NCBI GenBank assembly: GCA_016213885.1
Contig: JACQZM010000074.1
Location: 1 to 45,830, forward strand
DNA length: 45,830 bases
Direction of reading: 5' to 3'
DNA from: Candidatus Rifleibacteriota bacterium
Lineage (GTDB): Bacteria > Muiribacteriota > UBA6191 > JACPRK01 > JACQZM01
Position 1 is the first letter of the stretch; each line of letters opens with the position of its first letter. The notes below the pieces were generated by a model. The model searched no databases, had not been told where the DNA came from, and saw nothing but the letters and a program-made list of their open reading frames with translations. Below are positions 1 to 8,500 of this stretch, piece after piece. Both the position numbers and the translations under genes were made by a program.

Positions 1-160
1 CTCGGGAGAGAGATGAAAGAGGAGGGGATCCGGATTGAGGTCGCGCTCGGGAGAGAGATGAAAGAGGCGGGGATCCGGATTGAGGTCGCGCTCGGGGGCG
101 CGACTCGGACCCGGCGAGGCGCCGGGTCTTGAGGCGCCGGGTCTTGAGGCGCCGGGTCTG
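1..160 (+). repeat. Dispersed intergenic repeat, copy A (left edge cut by window)
   Basis: Two tandem 45-bp units lie at 1-45 and 46-90 and differ at one position. A GC-rich cap follows whose hairpin has arms 108-116 and 120-128 around an AGG loop. The right arm is then repeated as a 15-bp unit three times (116-130, 131-145, 146-160). Related copies occur at 3186-3250, 3316-3433 and, inverted, at 34466-34582, all between genes. The function is unknown. It could be a mobile non-coding element or a transcription/RNA-processing signal. Confidence 0.85.
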
Positions 161-195
161 GGGCCACGCAGGGCCTCCCCCGGAGCGGCTCCCTG

Positions 196-204
196 TGGTA
201 TCAT
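196..204 (+). promoter_or_regulatory. Extended -10 promoter of the acyl-CoA synthetase gene
   Basis: TGGTATCAT matches an extended -10 element (TGn plus a TATAAT-like hexamer). No clear -35 is visible because the upstream DNA is the repeat. The ATG at 213 lies only 8 bases beyond the hexamer, so the transcript would be leaderless or nearly so. This is a prediction from sequence only. Confidence 0.45.
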
Positions 205-212
205 CGACCTCC

Positions 213-2099
213 ATGATCAGCTCGACCGTCTCAAGCACCAGCGCAATCCCGGCCAATCTCGCGGAGCTCGCCCTGACCACGTGCGCCAGGTACCCGGGCA
301 GACCGGCGTTCAGTCGAAGGGTCCTCGACGGGTGGAGGACGCTGACCTACGGCCAGTGGGAAGAACGGTCCACCCGGCTCGCCGCATGGCTCCTCGCCAG
401 GGGCGTGGGCCGCGGCGACCGGATCGCGATCCTGAGCTACAACAACCCCGAATGGGTCACCGTCGACCTGGCGGCTCTCATGGTCGGCGCGGTCGTGGTG
501 CCGATGTACCCGTCGCTGACCGGTCCGCAGCACAACTACATCCTCCACCACGCGAAGATCAAAGTGCTCTTCGTGGTGGACCGGGCGCACCTCGAGCCGA
601 TCCGCCAGATCGAGGGCGCCCTCGATGGGATCACGGTGGTGGGCATGCTGGCCCCCGGGGATTGGCCTCGGCCCTCCCGGGAGAAGCTCCGGGAGTCCAA
701 GCTCGAAACGTTGCCCACCGGATGGCCCGAGGGGCTTCCGCAACTCGGTCCGATCATCGCCGAGAGCCAGCCGTCCAGGGAGGCGGAGGAGGAGCTCTGC
801 TCGCGGATCAAGGCGACCCGGTCGACGGACCTGGCCACGATCTGCTACACCTCCGGGACCTGTTCCGTGACGCCCGCGACCCCGACGTCCATGCTGCCCG
901 CCGGCAAGGGGGTGCTGCTGACGCACGGGAACCTCGTCACCAACGTCCTGTACGTCCGGGAAGTGGCGGAACTCACCCGCGAGGATGCACTCCTGTCGGT
1001 GCTGCCGCTGGCTCACATGTTCGAGCGGACCTGCGGCTACTACGCCGCGGTGTCGGCAGGCGCCGCGGTCTCGTATGCCGCCAGTCCGGCGCAGTTCGTC
1101 GACGACATCGGCTCGGTGGCGCCCACGGTACTGCTGTGCGTGCCCATGCTGTTCGAGCGGATCTACCAGCGGGCGTTCGCGGCCACGGACAAGCCCTGGT
1201 TCCGGAAGGTCACCGGCCTGGCCACGGCGGTGGTCAACGTGTTCGTGGGCGACGCCGCGAGGGCCGGTCAGTTCGTGGAAGACCGGAAGGCGTGGCTCCT
1301 GGGCAAGCTGCTCCGCCGGAAGCTCGGCGGTCGCCTCCGCTTCGCCGTCTCCGGCGGGGCCGCCCTGAGCGCAGACCTGGCCCGGTTCTTCCACGAGAAG
1401 GCCGGGATCCTGATCCTCGAGGGTTACGGCCTCACGGAGACCTCGCCGGTGTTGACGTGCAACCGGCCCGGCCGCTGGAGGTTCGGCTCCGTGGGCATGC
1501 CGATCACGGACGCCCAGGTGCGGATCGCCGAGGACGGCGAGGTGCTGGGGCGCGGCCCCATGGTGATGCAGGGCTACCTGGACGACCCGGAGGAGACGGC
1601 CAAGGCGCTGGACCCGGAGGGCTTCTTCCACACCGGCGATCTGGGGCGGTTCGACGAGGACGGCTTCCTGAGGATCACGGGCCGCAAGAAGGCCATGTTC
1701 AAGCTCTCGATCGGGAAGTTCGTCAATCCCGAGCCGATCGAGAACCGGATGGTCCACGAGCTGGTCAGCCAGGCCATGGTGTGCGGCTCGGACCGTCCGT
1801 TCGCCGCGGTGCTGATCTTTCCGAACCTTCCGGCGCTGCAGAGTCTGGCGGCCAGCCTCGGGGTCACGGGCGACGACGCGGCGCTGTGCAACGACCAGCG
1901 GATCCGGGAGCCATACAAGAAGATCGTGGACGACGCCTGCGGTCATCTCCCGGATTACGAGCGCATCAAGCGGTTCTGCCTGGTGCCGGCTGCGCTGGGT
2001 ATCGATTCCGGGGAGCTGACCCCCACGCTGAAGGTGAAGCGGGCCGTGGTGGGCGAGAGGTTCAAGGAACGGATCGATAGCATGTATGATGGCTCCTGA
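213..2099 (+). CDS. Long-chain fatty-acid-CoA ligase (AMP-binding family)
   Basis: This 628-residue ANL-superfamily enzyme should activate a fatty acid via an acyl-adenylate and pass it to CoA. The core motifs are present: GYGLTETSP, a TGD motif near 1635, the RITGRKK hinge, and a C-terminal TPTLKVKR stretch holding the catalytic lysine. Length fits the FadD15-like class. The start at 213 was preferred because an in-frame ATG at 129 lies inside the upstream repeat. The oddity is the A3 P-loop: TSGT (849-860) is separated from KGV (906-914) by 15 residues where the family has four (TGxP), so 11 extra residues replace the Gly/Thr-rich phosphate loop. The enzyme may be altered or inactive, or this may be a sequence artefact. 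The stop overlaps the upstream part of the next frame. It could prime acyl groups for the lipid systems downstream, but that is inference. Confidence 0.9.
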   Translation: MISSTVSSTSAIPANLAELALTTCARYPGRPAFSRRVLDGWRTLTYGQWEERSTRLAAWLLARGVGRGDRIAILSYNNPEWVTVDLAALMVGAVVVPMYPSLTGPQHNYILHHAKIKVLFVVDRAHLEPIRQIEGALDGITVVGMLAPGDWPRPSREKLRESKLETLPTGWPEGLPQLGPIIAESQPSREAEEELCSRIKATRSTDLATICYTSGTCSVTPATPTSMLPAGKGVLLTHGNLVTNVLYVREVAELTREDALLSVLPLAHMFERTCGYYAAVSAGAAVSYAASPAQFVDDIGSVAPTVLLCVPMLFERIYQRAFAATDKPWFRKVTGLATAVVNVFVGDAARAGQFVEDRKAWLLGKLLRRKLGGRLRFAVSGGAALSADLARFFHEKAGILILEGYGLTETSPVLTCNRPGRWRFGSVGMPITDAQVRIAEDGEVLGRGPMVMQGYLDDPEETAKALDPEGFFHTGDLGRFDEDGFLRITGRKKAMFKLSIGKFVNPEPIENRMVHELVSQAMVCGSDRPFAAVLIFPNLPALQSLAASLGVTGDDAALCNDQRIREPYKKIVDDACGHLPDYERIKRFCLVPAALGIDSGELTPTLKVKRAVVGERFKERIDSMYDGS

Positions 2100-2127
2100 C
2101 GATCGTCCTCGAGAGGGGGTATCTCCA

Positions 2128-3141
2128 GTGGGGTGCACGTTCACGCGTCGCCGTCTGCTTGCGAGAGCCGGAGCGCTGACCGGTCTCGCCCTGTCCGCCG
2201 GCGCTCCCGCGTGGCTTTCGGGAGCGGCGCGGGGCAGCATGCCGATGCGGCCGCTGGGCGCCACCGGCGTCAAGGTGTCGCTTCTGGGGCTCGGAGGCTG
2301 GCACGTGGGGGTGTCGTCGCTCACAGACGGCGAGGCCGTGAGGATGATCCGTACCGCCATCGACGGGGGGATCAACTTCCTCGACAACGCGCGGGAGTAC
2401 AACGACGGCAGGAGCGAGGAGCGGGTCGGAACCGCCCTCGCCGGCCCGTGGCGGGACCGGGTGTTCCTGATGACGAAGTCGTGCGCCCACACCCGCAACC
2501 GGGCCGACTCGATGAAGAGCCTCGAGGAGAGTCTCAGGGCGCTGAAGACCGATCGCATCGACCTCTGGCTGTTCCACGAGGTCGTCTACGACAACGACCC
2601 GGAGTGGATCTTCACCCGGGGCGGCCTGGCCGCGGCGATCCAGGCGCGACAGCAGGGCAAGGTGCGGTTCCTCGGCTTCTCCGGGCACAAGCACCCCGAC
2701 ATCCACCTGGACATGCTGGGCCGTCCGTTCCGCTGGGACGCCGTGATGATGCCGCTGAACGTCGTGGACGCCCACTACAGGAGCTTCGAGAAGCGGGTGC
2801 TTCCGGAGGCGGTGAAGCGCAACCTCGGGGTGATCGCGATGAAGAGCCTGGGAGGCTTCATGTCGCGGCTCCTCGAACAGACGAAGCTCGACCCGGAGGA
2901 GTGCCTCCGGTACGTGATGAGCCTGCCGATTTCCACCGTCGTCTCCGGAATGGAGAACCCCCACCTGCTGGAGGCGAATCTCGCCCTGGCCCGGCGGTTC
3001 ATGCCGCTCACCGAGGCGGAGCGGACACGGATCCTGGCCGCCAGCGCCCCCGCGGCCGGCGACGGGCGCTGCGAGCGCTACAAGAGCACCACCGACTTCG
3101 ACGCCCGGCCTGGCCAGGCGGCCCACGGGCTGGTGAAGTGA
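2128..3141 (+). CDS. Aldo/keto reductase with Tat signal peptide
   Basis: The protein is an NADPH-dependent oxidoreductase of the AKR TIM-barrel family. From the GTG at 2128 the N-terminus carries a twin-arginine motif (TRRRLL, residues 6-11), a hydrophobic stretch and an AxA-like cleavage region, indicating export of the folded, cofactor-loaded enzyme. The tetrad is complete: Asp86, Tyr91, Lys117 (MTKS) and His150 (LFHE). The GTG start was chosen because GAGAGGGGG at 2111-2119 is well spaced from it. An in-frame ATG at 2086, overlapping the preceding stop, would add 14 residues and push the Tat motif inward. The substrate is unknown. Close spacing to the acyl-CoA ligase suggests co-transcription. 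Confidence 0.88.
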   Translation: MGCTFTRRRLLARAGALTGLALSAGAPAWLSGAARGSMPMRPLGATGVKVSLLGLGGWHVGVSSLTDGEAVRMIRTAIDGGINFLDNAREYNDGRSEERVGTALAGPWRDRVFLMTKSCAHTRNRADSMKSLEESLRALKTDRIDLWLFHEVVYDNDPEWIFTRGGLAAAIQARQQGKVRFLGFSGHKHPDIHLDMLGRPFRWDAVMMPLNVVDAHYRSFEKRVLPEAVKRNLGVIAMKSLGGFMSRLLEQTKLDPEECLRYVMSLPISTVVSGMENPHLLEANLALARRFMPLTEAERTRILAASAPAAGDGRCERYKSTTDFDARPGQAAHGLVK

Positions 3142-3185
3142 CCGTCGGGCCCGGACGTTGTCCCGGACGTTGTCCCGGGCGTGCC
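3142..3185 (+). repeat. Short tandem repeat after the reductase gene
   Basis: The 12-base unit CCGGACGTTGTC occurs twice in direct repeat at 3151-3162 and 3163-3174, in the gap directly after the aldo/keto reductase stop. No gene is seen between 3142 and 3518; the rest of that gap is repeat copies. Confidence 0.6.
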
Positions 3186-3250
3186 GATCTCGGGAGGGGA
3201 AGAGGAAGGAGAAAGACGAGGAAGGGACCCGGCGAGGCGCCGGGTCTCCA
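3186..3250 (+). repeat. Dispersed repeat, degenerate partial copy
   Basis: A purine-rich stretch with GAGG/GAAG runs leads into the same hairpin as copy A, with arms 3226-3234 and 3238-3246 around AGG. The 45-bp units are eroded but the 9-bp stem is perfect. Confidence 0.7.
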
Positions 3251-3315
3251 GGATCCCCCACCTGTTTCGCCGAGTCGGGCCTGTGATCAAGCCTCGGCCT
3301 GGCTGCAGAGTCACC

Positions 3316-3433
3316 AAGGAAGTGGAGGGGGTTCATTCGAAGTCGCGCTCGGGAGAGGGAGGAAAGAGGAGGGGATCCGGATTGAGGTCGCGCTCGGGGG
3401 CGCGACTCGGACCCGGCGAGGCGCCGGGTCTGG
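3316..3433 (+). repeat. Dispersed intergenic repeat, copy B (full length)
   Basis: This is a 118-bp copy. It starts at AAGGAAGTGG, contains two diverged 45-bp-type units ending in TCGCGCTCGGG, and finishes in the capped hairpin (3410-3418 / 3422-3430, loop AGG). It matches the inverted copy at 34466-34582 over its whole length, which defines both ends of the element. Confidence 0.85.
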
Positions 3434-3518
3434 GACCTTGCCTCGGGGTTGATTCGAGTCATCCCCCGTGGCAGACTGCTGGCACTTCGATCGAGTGCAG
3501 CGGCTGCCACACCCCGGT

Positions 3519-4376
3519 ATGAATGAAGAGCTTCTCGCCCGTGTGCCTCTGTTCGCCGTCTTCTCCCCGGAGGAGCGCTCCGAGCTGCTCCGCGGCGTCG
3601 AGGTGGTCCGGCTCCAGAGCGGGTCGATCGTCTTCGAGATCGGCGATCCCGGGGGCTCGATGTACGTCGTGGAGTCCGGCCAGGTCGAGCTCTTTCTCAA
3701 GGACACCACCGGCCATCGCATCGTTCTGGACACCTGCGGCGACGGCGGCTTCTTCGGCGAGCTCTCCCTGCTCGACGGAGGCCCACGCACCGCCTCTGCC
3801 GTGGCCACCCAGGACCTGGTCGCCATCCGTCTGAAGCGCAACGATCTGGCCTCGCTGCTCCGCCGCCACCCCGGCGCCGCCCTCGACATGTTGACCGCCA
3901 CCGGGCGACGACTGCGGTTCACCGGAGAGCTCCTGCGTCGCACCGCGTCGCGAAACGCCAACCTGGCGCTCGACGAGACGCACAGCCTGGTGCACCGCAT
4001 GGCGGACTGGATCGCCGAGTTCGCCGGGAGCCTCGCTTTCCTGGTGCTGCACCTGCTGTTCTTCGCAGTCTGGATCGGGATCAACCTGGACTGGCGGGTC
4101 GCCTGGTTGCCCCGGATGCCGGTCTTCGACACGTACCCGTTCGGGTTCTTGAACATCCTGGTCTCGCTGGAGGCGATCATCCTCACGGCGTTCGTGCTGG
4201 TGAGTCAGAACCGGCAGGCCGCCAAGGACCGGATCCGCGCCGATATCGAGTACGACGTCAACTTGAAGTCGGAGCTGGAGATCGCCCACCTGCACGAGAA
4301 GCTCGATCGGTTGACGGAGCGGGTCCTGGGCCGCCTGGAGGCCATCGAACGGGGAGCCCGGGTCGCGCCGCGCTGA
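3519..4376 (+). CDS. Cyclic nucleotide-binding domain / DUF1003 membrane protein
   Basis: The protein has 285 residues. Residues 1-120 form a CAP_ED cyclic-nucleotide-binding fold with a phosphate-binding cassette (FFGELSLLDGGPRTASA, about 78-94) that retains the Glu and Arg typical of cNMP binders. Residues 150-265 are a DUF1003 domain with two transmembrane helices (about 168-188 and 208-228) followed by the family signature SQNRQAAKDR and a coiled-coil tail. It is likely an inner-membrane sensor coupling a cyclic nucleotide to an unknown output; DUF1003 has no established reaction. The start at 3519 was preferred over the in-frame ATG at 3468 because the cNMP fold begins right after it and the extra 17 residues look non-coding. 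Confidence 0.88.
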   Translation: MNEELLARVPLFAVFSPEERSELLRGVEVVRLQSGSIVFEIGDPGGSMYVVESGQVELFLKDTTGHRIVLDTCGDGGFFGELSLLDGGPRTASAVATQDLVAIRLKRNDLASLLRRHPGAALDMLTATGRRLRFTGELLRRTASRNANLALDETHSLVHRMADWIAEFAGSLAFLVLHLLFFAVWIGINLDWRVAWLPRMPVFDTYPFGFLNILVSLEAIILTAFVLVSQNRQAAKDRIRADIEYDVNLKSELEIAHLHEKLDRLTERVLGRLEAIERGARVAPR

Positions 4377-4400
4377 ACCTGGCGCTCCGGGCGGGTCGGG

Positions 4401-5152
4401 TCACCCCCCGTCGGTCCCGGAACCGGGACAGCGTGGCGCCCGGCCCTCCACCGGCTCTGGCCAGCCGCCGTGCCGTACCCCGGCTCTCACCAGCTGGTTG
4501 CGCAGCAGCAGCTGCCGCGGGTCGATGGCGCGCTGCTTCTCGATGAGCCGGGCGATCGTCATGTCGATGGCCAGCAGCACGGCCCGGTCGAGGCCGAGCG
4601 CGCACTCCCGACGGAGCAGCTCCACGCCCGGATAGTCCCGGGTGGGCTCCACGAAGTCGGCCAGGAACACGATCTTGTCGGTCGTACCCATGGAGACGTC
4701 CCCCACGGTGTGGTTCCGGCAGGCCGACCTCACCAGCGGGTCGTCGAGCTTCAGCTCCTTCGCGGCCAGGTGATAGAAATAGTTGCCACCGGCATCGATG
4801 TTGGGAATGCTGGGGGCGGCGTTCTGAGCGGCTTCAACGGCTGCCGATACTGCCCTGGGCACCAGATACGCGCCCGCTTCCAGTGACGGGCCACATCGTG
4901 CAGCCAGGCGGCCACGCGGACCGTCCGTACCAGGTCCGGGGCGTCCCGCCGGGCCAGCCGGTCCGCCGTCTCCACGGTGCCGATCACGTGAGGAAGACGC
5001 CCGGGGTCCAGGCGCTGCTTTGCCCAGCGACGGACCCGGGCCTCCAGCGCCGGGGGGCAGAGGTCGAGGCCGCGCTCTGCTCGAGCGGACGGGCACCCCG
5101 GAGCCACGCCGGAGCGGGTCGACCGCGGGCTATGGACCCGCGGACGGGTCAT
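4401..5152 (-). pseudogene. yqeK: yqeK-like HD hydrolase, frameshifted
   Basis: Two reading frames together give one YqeK-type protein (HD-domain Ap4A/nucleotide hydrolase family). From an ATG at 5152, preceded on the minus strand by AGGGGG, the first frame encodes the N-terminal half with the metal-binding His-Asp pair in AAWLHDVARHW. The second frame carries GGNYFYHLAAKEL, CRNHTVGD, TDKIVFLADFVEPTR and the helical C-terminus to the stop at 4401. The frames join around 4860-4890, where one base appears to be missing. It may be a real inactivating mutation or a sequencing/assembly error. The family is normally short (about 190-200 residues), which fits the combined length. It stands alone, without the usual rsfS/nadD neighbours. 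Confidence 0.75.
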
Positions 5153-5507
5153 CGTCGCCGCCCCCTGGAACGGAGGTTCGTGCGAACGGCGGGGCGGACG
5201 GCCGGGGGCCAGCGCATGAGGGGCACCTCCAGCGATCGGGGCCAGACCGGAACATACCCGCTCCCCGATCCGACCGCAAGGTGGACCCGGGCGCGACGGG
5301 TCGATCGGTCCTCCTGGCTGCGTCACGGCGTCCGGTCAGATCTCCTGGCGGTCCACCCTCAGGCCCAGGATCGTCGACACCCTGGCGGCGGTGTCGCCCA
5401 GCTCCCGGGGTGGCCGGAGGGACGCCGTCGGCGCTCCGACGTCCACCGGTCGCCCTCCGGGCCGCCGCCCTCGCCTGGTCCGATCGGGCTCGCGCAACGG
5501 ACTCGCG
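5153..5507. other. Intergenic stretch without a supported gene
   Basis: This is a 355-base gap between the alpha-2-macroglobulin-like gene and the yqeK-like gene. A minus-strand frame ending at 5337 gives a plausible short C-terminus (TAARVSTILGLRVDRQEI) but has no convincing start, ribosome site or family. No hairpin terminator was recognised. Confidence 0.4.
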
Positions 5508-8500
5508 CTACTCCACCCGGATCGGCCCGATCGGTCGAGCCGTCGCCGTGGCCACGTCGCGGATCGACCGGACCACCACGAGGCCCGGCGCCGTCCCCTT
5601 CTGGGCCCCCTCGAGGAGCAGCCGCATCGTGCTCGATCCGCGAAACGGAACGCCCAGCGTCTGCATCCTCTGCCCGCCGGAGGCCCGTTGTCCGTATATC
5701 ATGTCGCCCTGGTAGCTCGCCAGGGAGTCCTCGGTCTGCTTGGCCACCACAGTGGCCGGCAACACCACCAGCGCCACGTGCTCGGCGTTGTCGAGCCCCG
5801 CGGGAAGGGCGATCTCGAGCGTCGCCTCCCCGCCGATGGCGAGCCGCTCCGACGACAGCGTCGCCCGGATGCCCTGGAGCTTCCCCGCCGCGGTGGACAG
5901 GTCCAGGGTCCTCGGTCTGGTCAGCTGCACGATCGCCCGGGCCGGAGCCGACAGCTCGAAACCCACCGGGTCGGCGTCGATCCGCAGCGCTCCCGAGTCG
6001 AGCGTTCGCCCGGTCGTGGCTCCGGCCCGGACGATCGCCACGGGACCGGTGGCCAGCGCCCCCTTCTCGGCCATCATCATCAGCAGCTCCAGAAACCGGA
6101 TGGACGTCTGGGGGGTCGAGTAGATTCCGCCCGTGAGCGCCGGTCCCTGGATGACGCCGGACTCCTCGGTGAGGATCGATCGGCGGGCGATCCGGGCGAA
6201 CAGCCGGTGGAACTCCGGAGTGTCGATGCCGCCGCTCAGCACCAGCACCTTGGCGGCCTGGATGAGGTGGGGCAGCTCCCCGGTCCGCTCGAACGCCCGC
6301 CTGACCCGCTCGAGATCGGCGGCGGTCAGAGCGATCCGCCCGCCGCTGCCCGTCGGTCCGTCGAGGCTGCCCAGAACCTGGGTCCTCACCCACTGGAGCG
6401 CCGCGTCATCGGTGAGCAGGTGGATCCGACCGCCCGACTCGGTCCAGATCTCGATCGCCTCGGCGGTGGCCGTCTTGGCCACTCCGGGTTCGCTGGTCGA
6501 CTTGATCAGCGCCCCGGTCACGGTCTCGGCCAGAGAGCCCGCGGTCTGGACGGTCTCGCGGAGCTCTCTGCCGTGGCGCTTCAGCTTCACCAGCTGTCTC
6601 AGGCTCGCCCTCAGGTTCTCCAGCATGAAGAGGCTGAACCGTTCGCTCGGAGCCATCCCGGGGTACGGGACGAAGAGGCCGGAGCCGGTGTCGAGGAACC
6701 GCTCCTTCAGGTCCTTGACCGTGGCCCGGATCGACAGGACGAGCGGCCGGGACCGCTGGTCCTCGTCGAGCAGGCCCGCCTCGATGGCGGCCAGGATCGT
6801 CGCCTTGGCAGCGAGCCCGGCCGTGAGCGCCTCGCCGTGGCCGAACCAGCTGGCGATGCAGGTCTCGAGGTTCCCGACGAGCCCCTTCAAGAGCGGGCCA
6901 GGACCCGGGAAGACAGTGGCCGACCACCCCGGCTCCACCCGGATCGGCCGCCCGTCGGAGACGATCAGGTCTCGCTCCAGCACCGGCTGGGCCGCCGGGG
7001 TGGCGATCTGGATCTTCCTCCGGTCCACCGGCTTGCCGTCGGCACCGACCAGCTCCAGGATCAGCGGCCCCGGCGTCCCCCCCTCGATCGCGAACCGGTG
7101 GGAGGAGCGCCCCGGCACCGCCGTGAACTTCAGCTGGCCCTGCACTCCGGCCCCGGAGACCATGAGCGAGAGCTCCCTGGCCCTCAGGTTGTCCACCACC
7201 GCTTCGGCCTGCACCCTGGCCCCGGGGAGCATGAGCGGCAACAGGTGGCACTCCACCTGACCCTGGCTCGAGACGTCCACCACGGTCTGTCCGGACAGAT
7301 GGTCGTACCCGGCGAGCGCGACGTACCGGACGGTCAGCCGGCAGGTCTGGGGCGGCAGCACCATCTCCACCGTCGCCTCTCCGGACCGATCGGTCCGGAC
7401 CAGACCGGCGAAGACCACCTTGCGATCTCCCTCCCGGAACACATCCTCGGGGGCGGGCCCCACGGTCTGCCTGCCCGACGACCCGGAGAAGCCCACGATC
7501 GAGCTCGTCAGCTTCTGCCGCTCGTCCGGCGCCATCCGGGTCAGCTTGTCCACGTACGACCGGGTCAGGTTGACCAGGCCGGCGTTCGCCGACCCGGGCT
7601 CTTCCTCCCCGGGGGCGAGGGCGTCCTGGTCGCTCTTCACCTGGCCCTCGAGCCGGCGCCAGGTGGTGATCCCGGCGCTCTCCTCCCGGGTGGTCAGGAG
7701 CCCGGAGGCGTCGCGGAACGAGTCGCCGATCCGGGAGGCCAGCGCCGCGGCCGGGTCCTTGCTCGCCACCCGGTTGTCGTGGACCACCAGCACGCCGGAG
7801 ACCGCCTTGCCCCGCCGGGTCAGCCGGTCGAGCACCGTGAGACGGACCGACGTGGCCCGGAGCGGCGAGCCCGTGGCCGGCACGTCGATCTTCATCGAGA
7901 GCCCGGTCGGGGCGAACGCCAGGGCGTGCCCCTCGAACGGGGTCGCCTCGCCGGGCTTGCCCCCCTTGACCAGGCCGCCGACCGCCACCAGCGTCCACGG
8001 CCCGGCGATCGGGATCAGGGTCGACTCTCCCCGGGCGAGCTTTCGACCGACGACGTGGGGGGCGTTTCGCTCGAACCCCTTGCCCGGCCGGGGCGACGCG
8101 GTGAACACCGTGAGGCTCTCGATCTCCCTCGTCGCCCTCAGCGAGACCGTGCCGTCGTCGGTGGCCACGACCCGCTCGATCTCCACCGGGTCGTCGGTGC
8201 GCCCCTTGTCCTCCTCGACGAAGATCTGCCGGCCCGGGACCTGACGCGCGCCGGCATAAGGGGCCAGACCGGCGCGAAACACCCGGGACAGGCCGCTGGT
8301 CAGCTTGAACATCTCGCGCTCCACGTGGCTCGATCCCGAGAACAGGTGACGCACCGTGCCGCCGGGAGTGATCACCTCCAGCTCGAACGGCCCGGAGTGG
8401 CTGGAGACGTCCAGGGTGCCCCCCAGCTTCCCGTCGACGACCTGGACGGACCGCTGGGGCCCCGCCTCGATCCCGTTGCACCCGGGGAGCATGCACCGGG

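Noticed and set aside
1..160. CRISPR array
   Set aside because: The units are contiguous tandem repeats without spacers.
129..212. Upstream start for the acyl-CoA ligase
   Set aside because: It lies in the repeat and encodes an Arg-rich stretch; the ATG at 213 follows a -10 element and starts the family homology.
5337..5450. Short minus-strand frame with plausible C-terminus
   Set aside because: No start, ribosome site or homologue recognised; kept as a comment in the intergenic entry.
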